Assembly (NCBI GenBank): GCA_046331625.1 | Contig: JAXLQL010000024.1 | Location: 52,230-116,229, forward strand | DNA: 64,000 nt | Reading direction: 5' to 3' | Origin: JAXLQL01 sp046331625 | GTDB lineage: Bacteria > Acidobacteriota > Terriglobia > Bryobacterales > Bryobacteraceae | Shown here: one piece after another, positions 33,121 to 41,287 of the stretch | Numbering within the stretch: the stretch's first letter is position 1 | How the letters are laid out: every line of letters begins with the position of its first letter | Translations under genes and position numbers: made by a program | The notes under the pieces: generated by a model | The model's database searches: none | Seen by the model: only the letters and a program-made list of their open reading frames with translations | Told to the model about the DNA's origin: nothing

Positions 33121-33783
33121 GTGCGAATCACCATCTCGAAAGAGAATTACTTGAAGGCGATCGCAGAAGCCGAGGCCGAAGGGCAGCCCGTGATAGCAGC
33201 AACCCTGGCCCGGTGGGTCAACGTATCTCCGCCCGCGGTGACCATGGCGATCCGGCGATTGAAGCGCGATGCGTGCATCTCGGTGGACCGCAAAGGCCAC
33301 ATCAAGCTGACACCGGAAGGCCGCAAGATCGCCGATCGAATTCTGCATCGGCATCATTTGATCGAGCGCATGCTGGTGGAGATTTTCGGCATGGAGTGGT
33401 TCAAGGTGCACGACGAGGCTGAGCGCCTCGAGCACGCCGTCAGCGAGGATTTCGAGCGGTTGCTGATGAAGCGGCTGGGCGCCGACCTGCCGTGTCCGCA
33501 CGGGAACACGGAAGAAGTGGTGTCGCCGGCCGAGCGGCGCGAACGCGGATGGCAGACGCTCGACGAGGTGCATGGGAATACGAGCGTTCGCGTGGTGAGC
33601 GTCTACGAGCGCGACCGCCAGTTGCTGGAATATCTGGATGGGATGGACGTGCATCCCGGTGCGCGGCTCGACGTGATCGGCCGCAACTATGACGATACGC
33701 TGACGTTCAAGGTAGCCGGCCGTGCGGCGCAGTTGGCCAGTTCGGTGGCGCGCAAAGTTTGGGTGGAGGCCGAGGCCAGATGA
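33121..33783 (+). CDS. DtxR/MntR-family metal-dependent transcriptional regulator
   Basis: A 220-residue metalloregulator. The N-terminal winged helix (ISKENYLKAIAEAEAEGQPV, then WVNVSPPAVTMAIRRLKRD) is followed by the metal/dimerisation domain (HRHHLIERMLVEIFGMEWFKVHDEAERLEH) and the CPHGN segment. A C-terminal FeoA/SH3-like domain closes it (HPGARLDVIGRNYDDTLTFKV). It should sense Fe(II) or Mn(II) and control metal uptake or storage. The GTG at 33121 is chosen from the domain start and the upstream TACAAT. It overlaps the PfpI-like gene (ATGA). It could in principle regulate the metal ATPase operon at 11682, but no operator evidence was found. Confidence 0.9.
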   Translation: MRITISKENYLKAIAEAEAEGQPVIAATLARWVNVSPPAVTMAIRRLKRDACISVDRKGHIKLTPEGRKIADRILHRHHLIERMLVEIFGMEWFKVHDEAERLEHAVSEDFERLLMKRLGADLPCPHGNTEEVVSPAERRERGWQTLDEVHGNTSVRVVSVYERDRQLLEYLDGMDVHPGARLDVIGRNYDDTLTFKVAGRAAQLASSVARKVWVEAEAR

Positions 33784-34482
33784 GCCACAACATTCTGATC
33801 GTGACCGGAGACTCCGGCGAAGGCTACGAAGCCTGGTACGCGTTCCATCGCTTCCAAGAAGAAGGGATGCATCCTGTAGTCGCGTCGACGGCGGCGCGGA
33901 GACTGCACATGGTGATGCACGATTTCGAGCCGGGATGGGAGACCTACGTCGAGCGGCCGGGCTATGGGATTGTGGCCACGCTCGGGTTTGACCAGGTGAA
34001 TCCGGATGATTACTCGGCGATCCTGATCATCGGTGGGCGTGCGCCGGAATTCCTGAGGCACAATCAACGGCTGCTCGATCTGGTGCGGCATTTTCATGCG
34101 GCGGGCAAGTGGGTTTTCTCGATCTGTCACGGGATCCAGGTGCTGGCGGCGGGGAATTCTCGAGGGCCGCACGGTGACCTGCTATGAGCATGTGAGGTCC
34201 GAGGTGGGGTTGGTGAAGGGGAAGTGGGACTCGCAGCAGGCGGTGCGGGATGGGAAGTTGGTGACGGCGCAGACGTGGGAGTCGCACCCGGATTTTTATC
34301 GGCTGGTGTTCGGCTGTCTAAAGGAAGTTGAGCCGATGCGCGTGAGCACGCTTCCGAGCCCTTCAAAGCCTTTGAAGGAATGCGCCGAACTTGTGGGGCA
34401 GGCTTCAGCCTGCGCGGGACTTCGGTCCCGCCACCGGGAAGAGGCAGTAGGCGGAAGCGGGACTGAAGTCCGCGCAGGCTGA
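33780..34482 (+). pseudogene. DJ-1/PfpI-family protein with one frameshift
   Basis: DJ-1/PfpI (class I glutaminase-like) protein. The N-terminal part MSHNILIVTGDSGEGYEAW, ILIIGGRAPEFLR and the nucleophile elbow FSICHGIQVLAAG are normal. One extra base in GGGGAA (34151-34156) then shifts the frame; conserved ILEGRTVTCYEHVRSEVG and WESHPDFYRLVFGCLK continue in the next frame. Read uncorrected it ends at 34187. In the corrected frame no stop occurs before the downstream repeats, so the last 30 or so residues would be repeat-encoded (SACAGLRSR) and end at 34482. Its start overlaps the DtxR gene, suggesting co-expression and perhaps a stress role. Confidence 0.75.
34391..34432 (-). repeat. REP-like double-hairpin repeat, copy 3 (inverted)
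   Basis: Reverse-oriented copy: GTGGGG, then GCAGGCT/AGCCTGC and GCGGGAC-type hairpins on the minus strand. It forms an inverted pair with copy 4 about 25 bp away. Confidence 0.85.
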
Positions 34483-34497
34483 AGCCTGCCCCACAAT
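34456..34497 (+). repeat. REP-like double-hairpin repeat, copy 4
   Basis: Direct copy with one base missing in the first stem (GGGACTGAAGTCCGC) and an intact GCAGGCT/AGCCTGC hairpin followed by CCCCACAA. It lies between the PfpI-like gene and selA. Confidence 0.85.
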
Positions 34498-34546
34498 TCG
34501 GCCCGATCACCGCTCCCTCACGGTCGCGGCTCGGTAACAGGCTGCG

Positions 34547-35851
34547 GTGGCGACGCCGGTGGACGCGATGACACTGCGTGATCTTCCTGCTGTTCACGAG
34601 GTGCTGGCGGCGCTCGGTGGCATCGGAGTCCCCCACGAACTCGCAGTGCGCGAAACGCGCCGCGTGCTCGACGACGCGCGCGAGGCTCTCAAGTCCGGCC
34701 GCGACCCTGGCGACATCGCCGCTCGCGTTCGGTCGAATCTCGCCGCCCTGAAGCGACCGTCACTGCGCCGCGTGATCAATGCGACTGGCGTCGTGCTGCA
34801 CACCAATCTCGGGCGCGCTTCGCTCGCGGCTTCCCTGCCCTCTGGCTACTCGAACCTCGAGTATGACCTCGCCACCGGCAAGCGCGGCAAGCGCGACGTG
34901 CATGTCGGCGGCTTGCTCGAGAAGCTTCTCGGCGTGCCCGGCATCGCGGTCAACAACAACGCGGCCGCGGTCTACCTCGCGCTCAACGAACTCGCAGCAG
35001 GCGGTGAGGCGATCGTCTCGCGCGGCGAGTTGATCGAAATCGGCGACGGCTTCCGCATTCCGGACATCATGGCCCGCAGCGGGGCGATCCTGCGTGAAGT
35101 GGGCACCACCAATCGGACGCGCATCGAAGACTACCGAGCCGCGATCAACGATCGCACGCGGCTGCTGATGATCGTGCATCCGAGCAATTTCCGCATCGAA
35201 GGCTTCACCGCCAAACCCGAGCGTCGCGATCTTGTGGCGCTTTCACGCGAAACCGGAATCCCGCTCTATGAGGATCTCGGCAGCGGCTGTCTGGCCGATC
35301 TGCGGCCCTACGGGATCGACGAACCGCGCGTGCAGGAATCGATCGAAGACGGCGTCTCGCTGGTGAGCTTCAGCGGCGACAAGCTGCTGGGTGGTCCACA
35401 AGCGGGGATCCTCGCGGGCAACGCGGCGCTGGTGGCGCGGCTGCGTCGCAATCCAATGTTCCGCGCGCTGCGGCTCGACAAGCTGATCCTCTCGGTGCTC
35501 GAAGAGACGCTGCGCCACACGCTGCTCGAAGAGTGGCGGGGCATTCCCGCGATTCGCATGATCGCGCTAACGGCGAGCGAGATCAAGTCGCGCGCCCACG
35601 CTTTCGTGGCACGGCTCGGACGAGGCGAGGTCGTAGAAGGCCGGTCGGTGATCGGCGGCGGATCTACGCCCGCGCAATCGATCCCCACGTGGCTTGTCTC
35701 TCTCACCGCCGACACCGTCAATCGCTTGGAGCAGAAGCTGCGCCAGAGCGATCCACCAGTGGTTGCCCGAATCGAAGGCGATCGGCTCGTGCTCGACCTG
35801 CGCACCGTCGACCCTGCCGAAGAAGACGCTATCATTCGAGCTCTGCACTGA
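34547..35851 (+). CDS. selA: L-seryl-tRNA(Sec) selenium transferase (selenocysteine synthase)
   Basis: PLP enzyme that converts Ser-tRNA(Sec) to Sec-tRNA(Sec) using selenophosphate. Diagnostic segments are LRRVINATGVVLHTNLGR, VNNNAAAVYLALNELA, EVGTTNRTRIEDYRAAI, HPSNFRIEGFT, IPLYEDLGSGCL and the PLP-lysine motif VSFSGDKLLGGPQAGI. At 434 residues it is slightly shorter than E. coli SelA. The start may be the GTG at 34547 or the ATG at 34568 (MTLRDLPAV). No selB, selD or selC was found within the window, so these must be elsewhere. The stop shares bases with the sulfatase ATG (TGATG). Its presence supports Sec insertion in the GPx at 9966-10484. Confidence 0.95.
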   Translation: MATPVDAMTLRDLPAVHEVLAALGGIGVPHELAVRETRRVLDDAREALKSGRDPGDIAARVRSNLAALKRPSLRRVINATGVVLHTNLGRASLAASLPSGYSNLEYDLATGKRGKRDVHVGGLLEKLLGVPGIAVNNNAAAVYLALNELAAGGEAIVSRGELIEIGDGFRIPDIMARSGAILREVGTTNRTRIEDYRAAINDRTRLLMIVHPSNFRIEGFTAKPERRDLVALSRETGIPLYEDLGSGCLADLRPYGIDEPRVQESIEDGVSLVSFSGDKLLGGPQAGILAGNAALVARLRRNPMFRALRLDKLILSVLEETLRHTLLEEWRGIPAIRMIALTASEIKSRAHAFVARLGRGEVVEGRSVIGGGSTPAQSIPTWLVSLTADTVNRLEQKLRQSDPPVVARIEGDRLVLDLRTVDPAEEDAIIRALH

Positions 35852-37215
35852 TGATCACCAGACGAAACCTGCTTATGTCCGCGGGCGCGTCGCTCGCCGC
35901 GAGCCAGTCCCCTGCCCGCCGCCCGAACTTCATCGTCATCCTCACGGACGATCAAGGTTACGGCGACCTCGGCGCGAACGGCGCGGCGGACATGAAGACG
36001 CCGAACCTCGACCGGCTGGCCGCCACGGGAGTGCGCTTCACCGATTGGCACGCGAACTCGCCGGTGTGTTCGCCGTCGCGAGCATCGGTGCTCACGGGAC
36101 GCTATCCGCAACGCACCGGGATCGTACAGGTGCTGAATTCCAGACCCACGTTCGATGTGCCGGGTCTGCGCCGCGGCGAGGTTTCGTTGGCGAACGAACT
36201 CTCGCGTGCCGGATACAAGACGGCAGCCATCGGCAAGTGGCACGTGGGTTCCGCCGAGCACAGCCGGCCGATGGCCCAAGGCTTCGACCAGTTCTTCGGC
36301 TTCTACTCAGGCTGGGTGGACTTCTACTCGCACCGCTACTACACGCTCAGCGGGAATCCGGGCGCGACGGGTCCGGTGCCCCAGAACATTTTCCACGACT
36401 TTTGGAGTAACAACGAAGAGGTCCACCCGGAGCCCGAGTACCAAACCGAGTTGCTCGGCCGCAAAGCGCGCGAGTTCGTGAGTGCGCAGAGCGCCGATCG
36501 CCCGTTCTTCCTCTATCTCACTTTCGGCGCGCCGCATTATCCGATGATGGCGCCCGCGAAGTACGTGGAGCGATTCCCGGCCAGCATGGATCGCGACCGG
36601 CGCTTGCACGCGGCGATGGTGGCGGCGGTGGATGATCAGGTGGGCGCGTTGGTGGCGGAGCTCAAACGTGCTGGGCTCGATCAGAATACGCTACTGTTCT
36701 TCCAATCGGACAACGGCGCGACCGAAGAGTTCCGCGCGGACCACATGGGCCGCCCGTATCGCGGCGGCAGCAATGGTCCGAATCGCGGCTGGAAAGGAAG
36801 CCTGTGGGAAGGCGGACATCGCGTGCCTGCGCTGATGAACTTCCCTGGGCAGATCGCGTCACGAGTGGAGTCCGGAACAGGAATGGGCATGGATGTTTTG
36901 CCCACTCTGCTTGGATTCGCGGGGTTGCGAGTGCCATCGGCGGTGGACGGAACGGACCTCTCCGCGGCACTGCGCGGCGGGTCGCCTTGGCCGGACCGGT
37001 CGATCCACTGGGATTACTCCGATCAGCGCGCCGTTCGAAAGGGCGAGTGGAAGCTGGTGGTGAATCCGCGGAATTCGTTGAACACGGGGATCGAGCGGCT
37101 GACGTGGCTTTCGAATCTGAAGGAAGATCCGGGGGAGACACGAAACTACTTGGACGCGAGACCGGAGATCGCGCGCGAGTTGCAGGCACAGATCGCGGCT
37201 TGGAAGTGGGAGTGA
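35851..37215 (+). CDS. Arylsulfatase-family enzyme with Tat signal
   Basis: A 454-residue exported sulfatase. MITRRNLLMSAGASLAAS is a twin-arginine signal. The metal site is VILTDDQGYGDLG, and the formylglycine motif is CSPSR in SPVCSPSRASVLTGRYP, which needs oxidation of its Cys by a maturase. Later family segments are KWHVGSAEHSRPMAQGFDQF and FFQSDNGATEE. The substrate is probably a sulfated polysaccharide or related ester. It starts within the selA stop (TGATG), so it is coupled to selA, although no functional link is expected. The SUMF1-like protein at 53279 lacks the cysteines for FGE activity, so the maturase is elsewhere. Confidence 0.9.
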   Translation: MITRRNLLMSAGASLAASQSPARRPNFIVILTDDQGYGDLGANGAADMKTPNLDRLAATGVRFTDWHANSPVCSPSRASVLTGRYPQRTGIVQVLNSRPTFDVPGLRRGEVSLANELSRAGYKTAAIGKWHVGSAEHSRPMAQGFDQFFGFYSGWVDFYSHRYYTLSGNPGATGPVPQNIFHDFWSNNEEVHPEPEYQTELLGRKAREFVSAQSADRPFFLYLTFGAPHYPMMAPAKYVERFPASMDRDRRLHAAMVAAVDDQVGALVAELKRAGLDQNTLLFFQSDNGATEEFRADHMGRPYRGGSNGPNRGWKGSLWEGGHRVPALMNFPGQIASRVESGTGMGMDVLPTLLGFAGLRVPSAVDGTDLSAALRGGSPWPDRSIHWDYSDQRAVRKGEWKLVVNPRNSLNTGIERLTWLSNLKEDPGETRNYLDARPEIARELQAQIAAWKWE

Positions 37216-37219
37216 GCGG

Positions 37220-38008
37220 TCAACTCCGCGAGAACAACCCCACTACGATCGCCGCGGCGCCGAGGAAGCTCCCTAACGGAAGTTCATAGCTGCCCACGTC
37301 TTTCTTCTTCCAGTACATCCACACACCACCGATCACGGACCCGACGATGCCACCGGCGGACACCGCCATCAACGCCGGCGCAAGTCCGAGAAACGCACCC
37401 ATGGCCGCCACCATCTTCACATCGCCGAAGCCGAGGCCATCTTTCTTCCGGATCCTCGAGTACGCCCAGCCGATGAACCACAGCGCTCCGCTGAGCAAGG
37501 CGGCGGCGAATGCAGAATCGAGCACTGAGTTCACGCGGAAATAGCCGGTGACGCGGAGTTCGGTGAAGAAGCCACCGGTGAGCGGAGCGATCCACGCGGC
37601 TACGAGCCCGAGCACGATTCCGCCCTTGGTGAACTGGTCTGGGAGCAGACGCGTCTCGAGATCGGAGAAGATCATCCCGACCATGAGGAACGCGAACAAC
37701 GCGTAGCGCGCGGCGCCGAGCGTGGGTCCCCACACGATCACCGCTGCCGCGAACAGCACCGCGGTGAGCGCTTCCACGGCCGGGTAGCGCCATGAGATCG
37801 ACGAGAGGCAATGGCGGCATCGCCCGTCAAGCCGAAGCCAACTGAACACCGGGATATTGTCATACCACGCGATGTCGTGCCGGCATCGCGGGCAGTGCGA
37901 GCCCGGCCACACTACTGACAGATCGCGCGGCCAACGGTGAATGCACACGTTGAGAAACGAGCCGAGCAAGAGGCCGGCGAGCGCTGCAATCACTGCTTCC
38001 GGAGGCAT
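37220..38008 (-). CDS. Type IV prepilin peptidase (PilD/GspO family)
   Basis: Inner-membrane aspartic protease and N-methylase that processes type IV pilins or type II secretion pseudopilins. It has the N-terminal LLGSFLNVCIHRWP, two zinc CxxC pairs (CPRC, CRHC), the first catalytic Asp in FSDLETRLLPD and the second in GFGDVKMVAA. About seven membrane helices can be traced in 262 residues. It overlaps the upstream glycosyltransferase by 19 nt. No pilin genes are adjacent, so the system it serves lies elsewhere. Confidence 0.92.
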   Translation of the reverse strand: MPPEAVIAALAGLLLGSFLNVCIHRWPRDLSVVWPGSHCPRCRHDIAWYDNIPVFSWLRLDGRCRHCLSSISWRYPAVEALTAVLFAAAVIVWGPTLGAARYALFAFLMVGMIFSDLETRLLPDQFTKGGIVLGLVAAWIAPLTGGFFTELRVTGYFRVNSVLDSAFAAALLSGALWFIGWAYSRIRKKDGLGFGDVKMVAAMGAFLGLAPALMAVSAGGIVGSVIGGVWMYWKKKDVGSYELPLGSFLGAAAIVVGLFSRS

Positions 38009-38934
38009 TCGCGATAAACCTCGAGCGTTCCTTCCACCATGCGGTCCACGGTGAAGCCGCTCTGATACTTATGACGCCCGGCCTCGCCCAAAAGTTGAGC
38101 ATACGTGCGATCCGCGAGGAGTTTTTCCACCGCCTCGCGAATCGCTGCGGGCTCATTGCCCACCAGCAGTCCGGTGCGGCCATGATCGATCAGCTCCGGC
38201 AGGCCACCCACGCGGCTGGCGACCACGGGAATGCCCGCCGACATCGCCAGCAGAACGGCCGATCCCAACCCCTCTTCCCTGCTCAAGTACAAGAAGACAG
38301 CGGCGCCTGGCAGGTCGGCGGCAAGGTCGCGCGAGAACACGATGTCGAGTCCGGTTTCGCGCGCGAGGTCGGTCCCCTTGGCGGGATCATCCGATGCCGG
38401 CGCGACAATCTTGCTGCCATCGCCGCGTGCGCCAGCGAGCGGCGGCAACCCATCGAACACGAGGTGGACCTTGGCGGCATCCACGCCCGCGGCGATCAAT
38501 CGCTGGCGTACGCTTTCCGAGATCGCGACATAGGCGAGCGCGCGGCGATACTTCCAGCGCGAGGCCACTCCCGTGCCGATGGGAAACATCACGCGGCGCG
38601 AAACCACGAGCTTTTCCGGGCAGAACATCGCGCCCCAGGAGTGCGCTCGCGCATCATGAGCGTGAACCAGACTCGCCGCGGCGGAGGCACGGATCGCGCG
38701 GGTCCAACTGGCTTCTTCGGCGGCGAAGCCGGCTTTGCGTGCGGCATCGAGAAGCGGTCCGCGAGCGAGCAGGTCGCAGGCGACGCCGCGCTCGCGCAGT
38801 CCTTGGATCAGATGTAGCACCTGCCACTGTCCGCCACGCATCTCACGGCCGGTGTCCACGTGCAGAATGCGCGTACTGGGGTCCAGGCTCAGTGCTCCGA
38901 TGCTTCCGGCAGCACGCCTTCGGCAACGAACCAT
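37990..38934 (-). CDS. Glycosyltransferase family 4-type protein
   Basis: A GT-B fold glycosyltransferase of about 314 residues. The N-terminal nucleotide-binding-like domain has ILHVDTGREMRGGQWQVLHL, and the acceptor part VHAHDARAHSWGAMF. The donor-binding C-terminal motif is FLYLSREEGLGSAVLLAMSAG (20 residues from L) followed by GIPVVASRVGGLPELI, with the EX7E glutamates. It likely adds sugars to a cell-surface glycan or lipid. The exact start is uncertain: the ATG at 38934 overlaps the upstream YCII gene by 46 nt, and no better start is seen. Confidence 0.85.
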   Translation of the reverse strand: MVRCRRRAAGSIGALSLDPSTRILHVDTGREMRGGQWQVLHLIQGLRERGVACDLLARGPLLDAARKAGFAAEEASWTRAIRASAAASLVHAHDARAHSWGAMFCPEKLVVSRRVMFPIGTGVASRWKYRRALAYVAISESVRQRLIAAGVDAAKVHLVFDGLPPLAGARGDGSKIVAPASDDPAKGTDLARETGLDIVFSRDLAADLPGAAVFLYLSREEGLGSAVLLAMSAGIPVVASRVGGLPELIDHGRTGLLVGNEPAAIREAVEKLLADRTYAQLLGEAGRHKYQSGFTVDRMVEGTLEVYRECLRKQ

Positions 38935-39509
38935 CCGAGCGAGACTCGCGCCGCATCGCCAGCAGCGGCCTTCGCTTCGTCACCAGCTGCAGCGGTGACC
39001 ACGAGGATTTCGCCGCTCGCATCTCCGTCTCGATATGGTCCACGGACCAGCGCCTTGGTCTCGAGCTTCGCGCTTCCGGGCTTGGTGACGAGCAGATGGT
39101 ACTTCACCATCTTCATCTGCATCTTGCCGCCGGACTCGCCGAACTTGCGCATGAAATCGGCGCCGATGCCCTTGGGGCCGGTCCAAGGATAGAAGACCGA
39201 GACGAGTTGGCCAGCCTTCACCGCCGGATCGGCGTCGGCGAAGGCTTTCGCTTCGGCCATGGTCGGCGTCTTGTAGATGAGGATCCCGCGCAGCTTGCCG
39301 CCGTTTTCGAGCGGACCCGCGCAGACCAGCACGCCTTTCTGCCCCATTGCACCCAGGTGCGCGATATGTGCGCTTTGCATCTCGGCGGCTTGCTCTTTCG
39401 GCAGGGTCACGCGGTTGGGAGCCGACTCGAGGAATCCGAAGAAGTACTCTTCTGTTTCCGCCGCGAAGGCCGCGCAAGCGGCTGCTAGGGCGAGGAGGAT
39501 GGTCCGCAT
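38889..39509 (-). CDS. Secreted YCII-domain protein
   Basis: A 206-residue protein with signal peptide MRTILLALAAACAAFAAE and two YCII-related half domains. The first is clear: AHIAHLGAMGQKGVLVCAGP, then GILIYKTPTMAEAKAFADAD and PAVKAGQLVSVFYPW. YCII domains are dimeric alpha/beta barrel-like folds of uncertain function, sometimes heme- or substrate-binding. The glycosyltransferase start overlaps its end. CATCCT six bases upstream of the ATG at 39509 could be the -10 element. Confidence 0.82.
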   Translation of the reverse strand: MRTILLALAAACAAFAAETEEYFFGFLESAPNRVTLPKEQAAEMQSAHIAHLGAMGQKGVLVCAGPLENGGKLRGILIYKTPTMAEAKAFADADPAVKAGQLVSVFYPWTGPKGIGADFMRKFGESGGKMQMKMVKYHLLVTKPGSAKLETKALVRGPYRDGDASGEILVVTAAAGDEAKAAAGDAARVSLGWFVAEGVLPEASEH

Positions 39510-39515
39510 GCTTTC

Positions 39516-39521
39516 AGGATG
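39516..39521 (-). promoter_or_regulatory. Candidate -10 box (CATCCT) for the YCII gene
   Basis: On the minus strand CATCCT ends 6 nt before the ATG at 39509. Confidence 0.3.
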
Positions 39522-39566
39522 GCACGCGGGCAGGATTGCTCGGCGCCGGAGGAAGTTCGAAGGGAG

Positions 39567-40884
39567 TCAGCCTTTGCGGAATCTCTCCGGTGCGTCGGGC
39601 AGCGAAGCGAGGTTGAGTTCCAGCCTGGTACGCCCATCGTCGGCAACTGCGCTAACGGTGAATGCTCCCCAAGTGCCGAACTGAAGCACGGCTTTGCCAT
39701 CTCGGACGGGAACGGCCTCGACTGGCCTTACGAAGGCCGGATCCAATTGAAACTGCACGAACCCACTCAACTCGGAGCCGTTCGTTCGCTCGACTGAGAG
39801 TTTGACGTCAAACCAGTCGCTGGACACGGGTACGACGGTGGCCGTAAGCTTGCGACCGTCTTTGCCGGAACTGCCTTTTCCCGGTTTCAGCGAGTCCATG
39901 TCCGGTGCGGGGCGGCCTGCTCCCCAGACCCTGTCGATCTTCGCGAAGACCGATTCGGGGAGACTTTGGTGTGCTGAGACGAAAGCTGGGTAAGTGTTTT
40001 CGAGCTCTGGCAGAAGGCCCGCATGAGGCCAGATGGCGTTCTTATCAACGAGCGGAATCGTCGGCACGCCCATACCTTTGAGGGCACGGACCTCCTCTTG
40101 AACCAGCCGCAGAGCTTCGGCGTTCTTGAACAGATAGGACCCTATCACGATGACTGCGACAGAAGCGTTCCTGACCCTCGCTTCTGCTGCCTCAGAGTAG
40201 TCATCGCCGGGGAGTAAACTATCGTACTGACCACCATCATCAATTGATCCAGGGTATCGCTGCTCCAACGCGTCAATAATCCGCTTCTTCAGATCTGGCT
40301 CCAAAGCCAAAGCACTCACGACGATAGTCCCGCGACCTGTTCGCGAGTCCTCCTTGGACCACGCGAACGATTTGAGCACCTCCAACCGGCTCTCATCGGG
40401 AATCGTCACAACCTCAACCGGTGAACCCGCTAGCCGAGTCGCAAGCGTTTCCATTGACCTCAGCAATGTCGCCCGCGTCCGATGCCGTTCCGCGAATGGA
40501 GCGAGTACCTCCTCATATGCATAGAACGGCTCATAGAGGACTTCGATCTCCTCCCAATAGCGACTCCGTTCGCTTCGCAAATGCCCGGCATAGAACTCGA
40601 ACGTCTGCCGAGCGAACTCGCGGGCCCTCGCCAATCGATCCTTTTCGCCGAGTTCCACTCTCATCGGAACCGGCCAAATCTTCAGCCCGGGCTCGCCACT
40701 CGGTTTCAGGCGCTGCGTCCAAGCGGACTCCGCGACTGCCGCCGCGCCCCGAACACTCTGCTGGTTCAAAGTGAAGCAAACCACCAACTCATCAGGCATC
40801 TGGACCGTACAAATTCCAGAGGTGTCGCTCAGCCCTGTACGGCTGTCGATCAGAATGTAGTCGTACTCTAGCCGCAGCTTTCGC
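39567..40884 (-). pseudogene. KGGTGR P-loop / TIR-like conflict protein, 3' part (split by IS)
   Basis: C-terminal three quarters of a ParA-like ATPase gene cut by the insertion element. It starts at the junction with KLRLEYDYILIDSRTGLSDT, the Walker B-like continuation of a SIMIBI P-loop domain, and runs on through VVCFTLNQQSVRGAAAVAES. From about GRGTIVVSALALEPDLKKR it has a second, TIR-like alpha/beta domain (GDDYSEAAEARVRNASVAVI, then GVPTIPLVDKNAIWPHAG) and ends in a beta-rich C-terminus (LNLASLPDAPERFRKG). Joining it to 42343-42806 restores one frame of 593 codons. The IS leaves it without a native start, so the system is probably inactive. Confidence 0.8.
40882..40884. repeat. Target-site duplication CGC (left copy)
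   Basis: CGC directly left of the IS matches CGC at 42340-42342 on the right. A 3-bp duplication is typical of IS3-family insertion. Confidence 0.75.
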
Positions 40885-40914
40885 TGTGGTGGACCCCATT
40901 TCTTGGACAAAAAA
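40885..40914 (+). repeat. Left terminal inverted repeat of the IS
   Basis: Begins TGTGGTGGACCCCAT and ends TTGGACAAAAAA. It matches the right end (42310-42339) at 26 of 30 positions. Confidence 0.85.
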
Positions 40915-40962
40915 CAGGCCCCTTGTTAGATGGTGTGCGGGCATGGAGAATAAGGAGATCCG

Positions 40963-41250
40963 ATGCCCAGAACCCGCAAGAATCATCCGCCGAGCCTGAA
41001 GGCCAAGGTAGCGGTGGAAGCGATCAAAGGACACAAGACGACGGTGCAGATCGCACAGATGTTTGGCGTGCACCCAACGCAGGTCGGAGGGTGGAAGAAG
41101 CAAGCGTTGGCCGGATTGCCCGACGTGTTCGGCAATGGCCGTGACCAATTGCGACAGCAAGCCGAGGCCGAGAAGGACGAACTGTACAAGCAGATCGGCC
41201 AACTGAAAGTGGAGTTGGACTTTCTCAAAAAAAGAGGCGGCCTCGGCTGA
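40963..41250 (+). CDS. IS3-family transposase OrfA
   Basis: A 95-residue DNA-binding protein of the IS3 OrfA type: helix-turn-helix HPPSLKAKVAVEAIKGHKTT and IAQMFGVHPTQVGGWKKQAL, then a leucine-zipper-like C-terminus (ELYKQIGQLKVELDFLKKR). It binds the terminal repeats and dimerises. The A7G run at 41227-41234 lies near its end, where IS3 elements usually shift to make OrfAB. Here OrfB is in the +1 (equivalently -2) frame relative to OrfA, not the usual -1, so either one A has been lost or the fusion arises by RNA slippage. Confidence 0.88.
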   Translation: MPRTRKNHPPSLKAKVAVEAIKGHKTTVQIAQMFGVHPTQVGGWKKQALAGLPDVFGNGRDQLRQQAEAEKDELYKQIGQLKVELDFLKKRGGLG

Positions 41251-41287
41251 GGACAAACGGCCATGGATCGACACCGAACATTCCCGG

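Noticed and set aside
33073..33654. N-terminal extension of the M28 peptidase frame
   Set aside because: It is antisense to the DtxR gene; the ATG at 33072 gives a clean signal peptide.
34483..34546. tRNA-Sec (selC) next to selA
   Set aside because: No acceptor stem, long variable arm or CCA-type end could be traced here.
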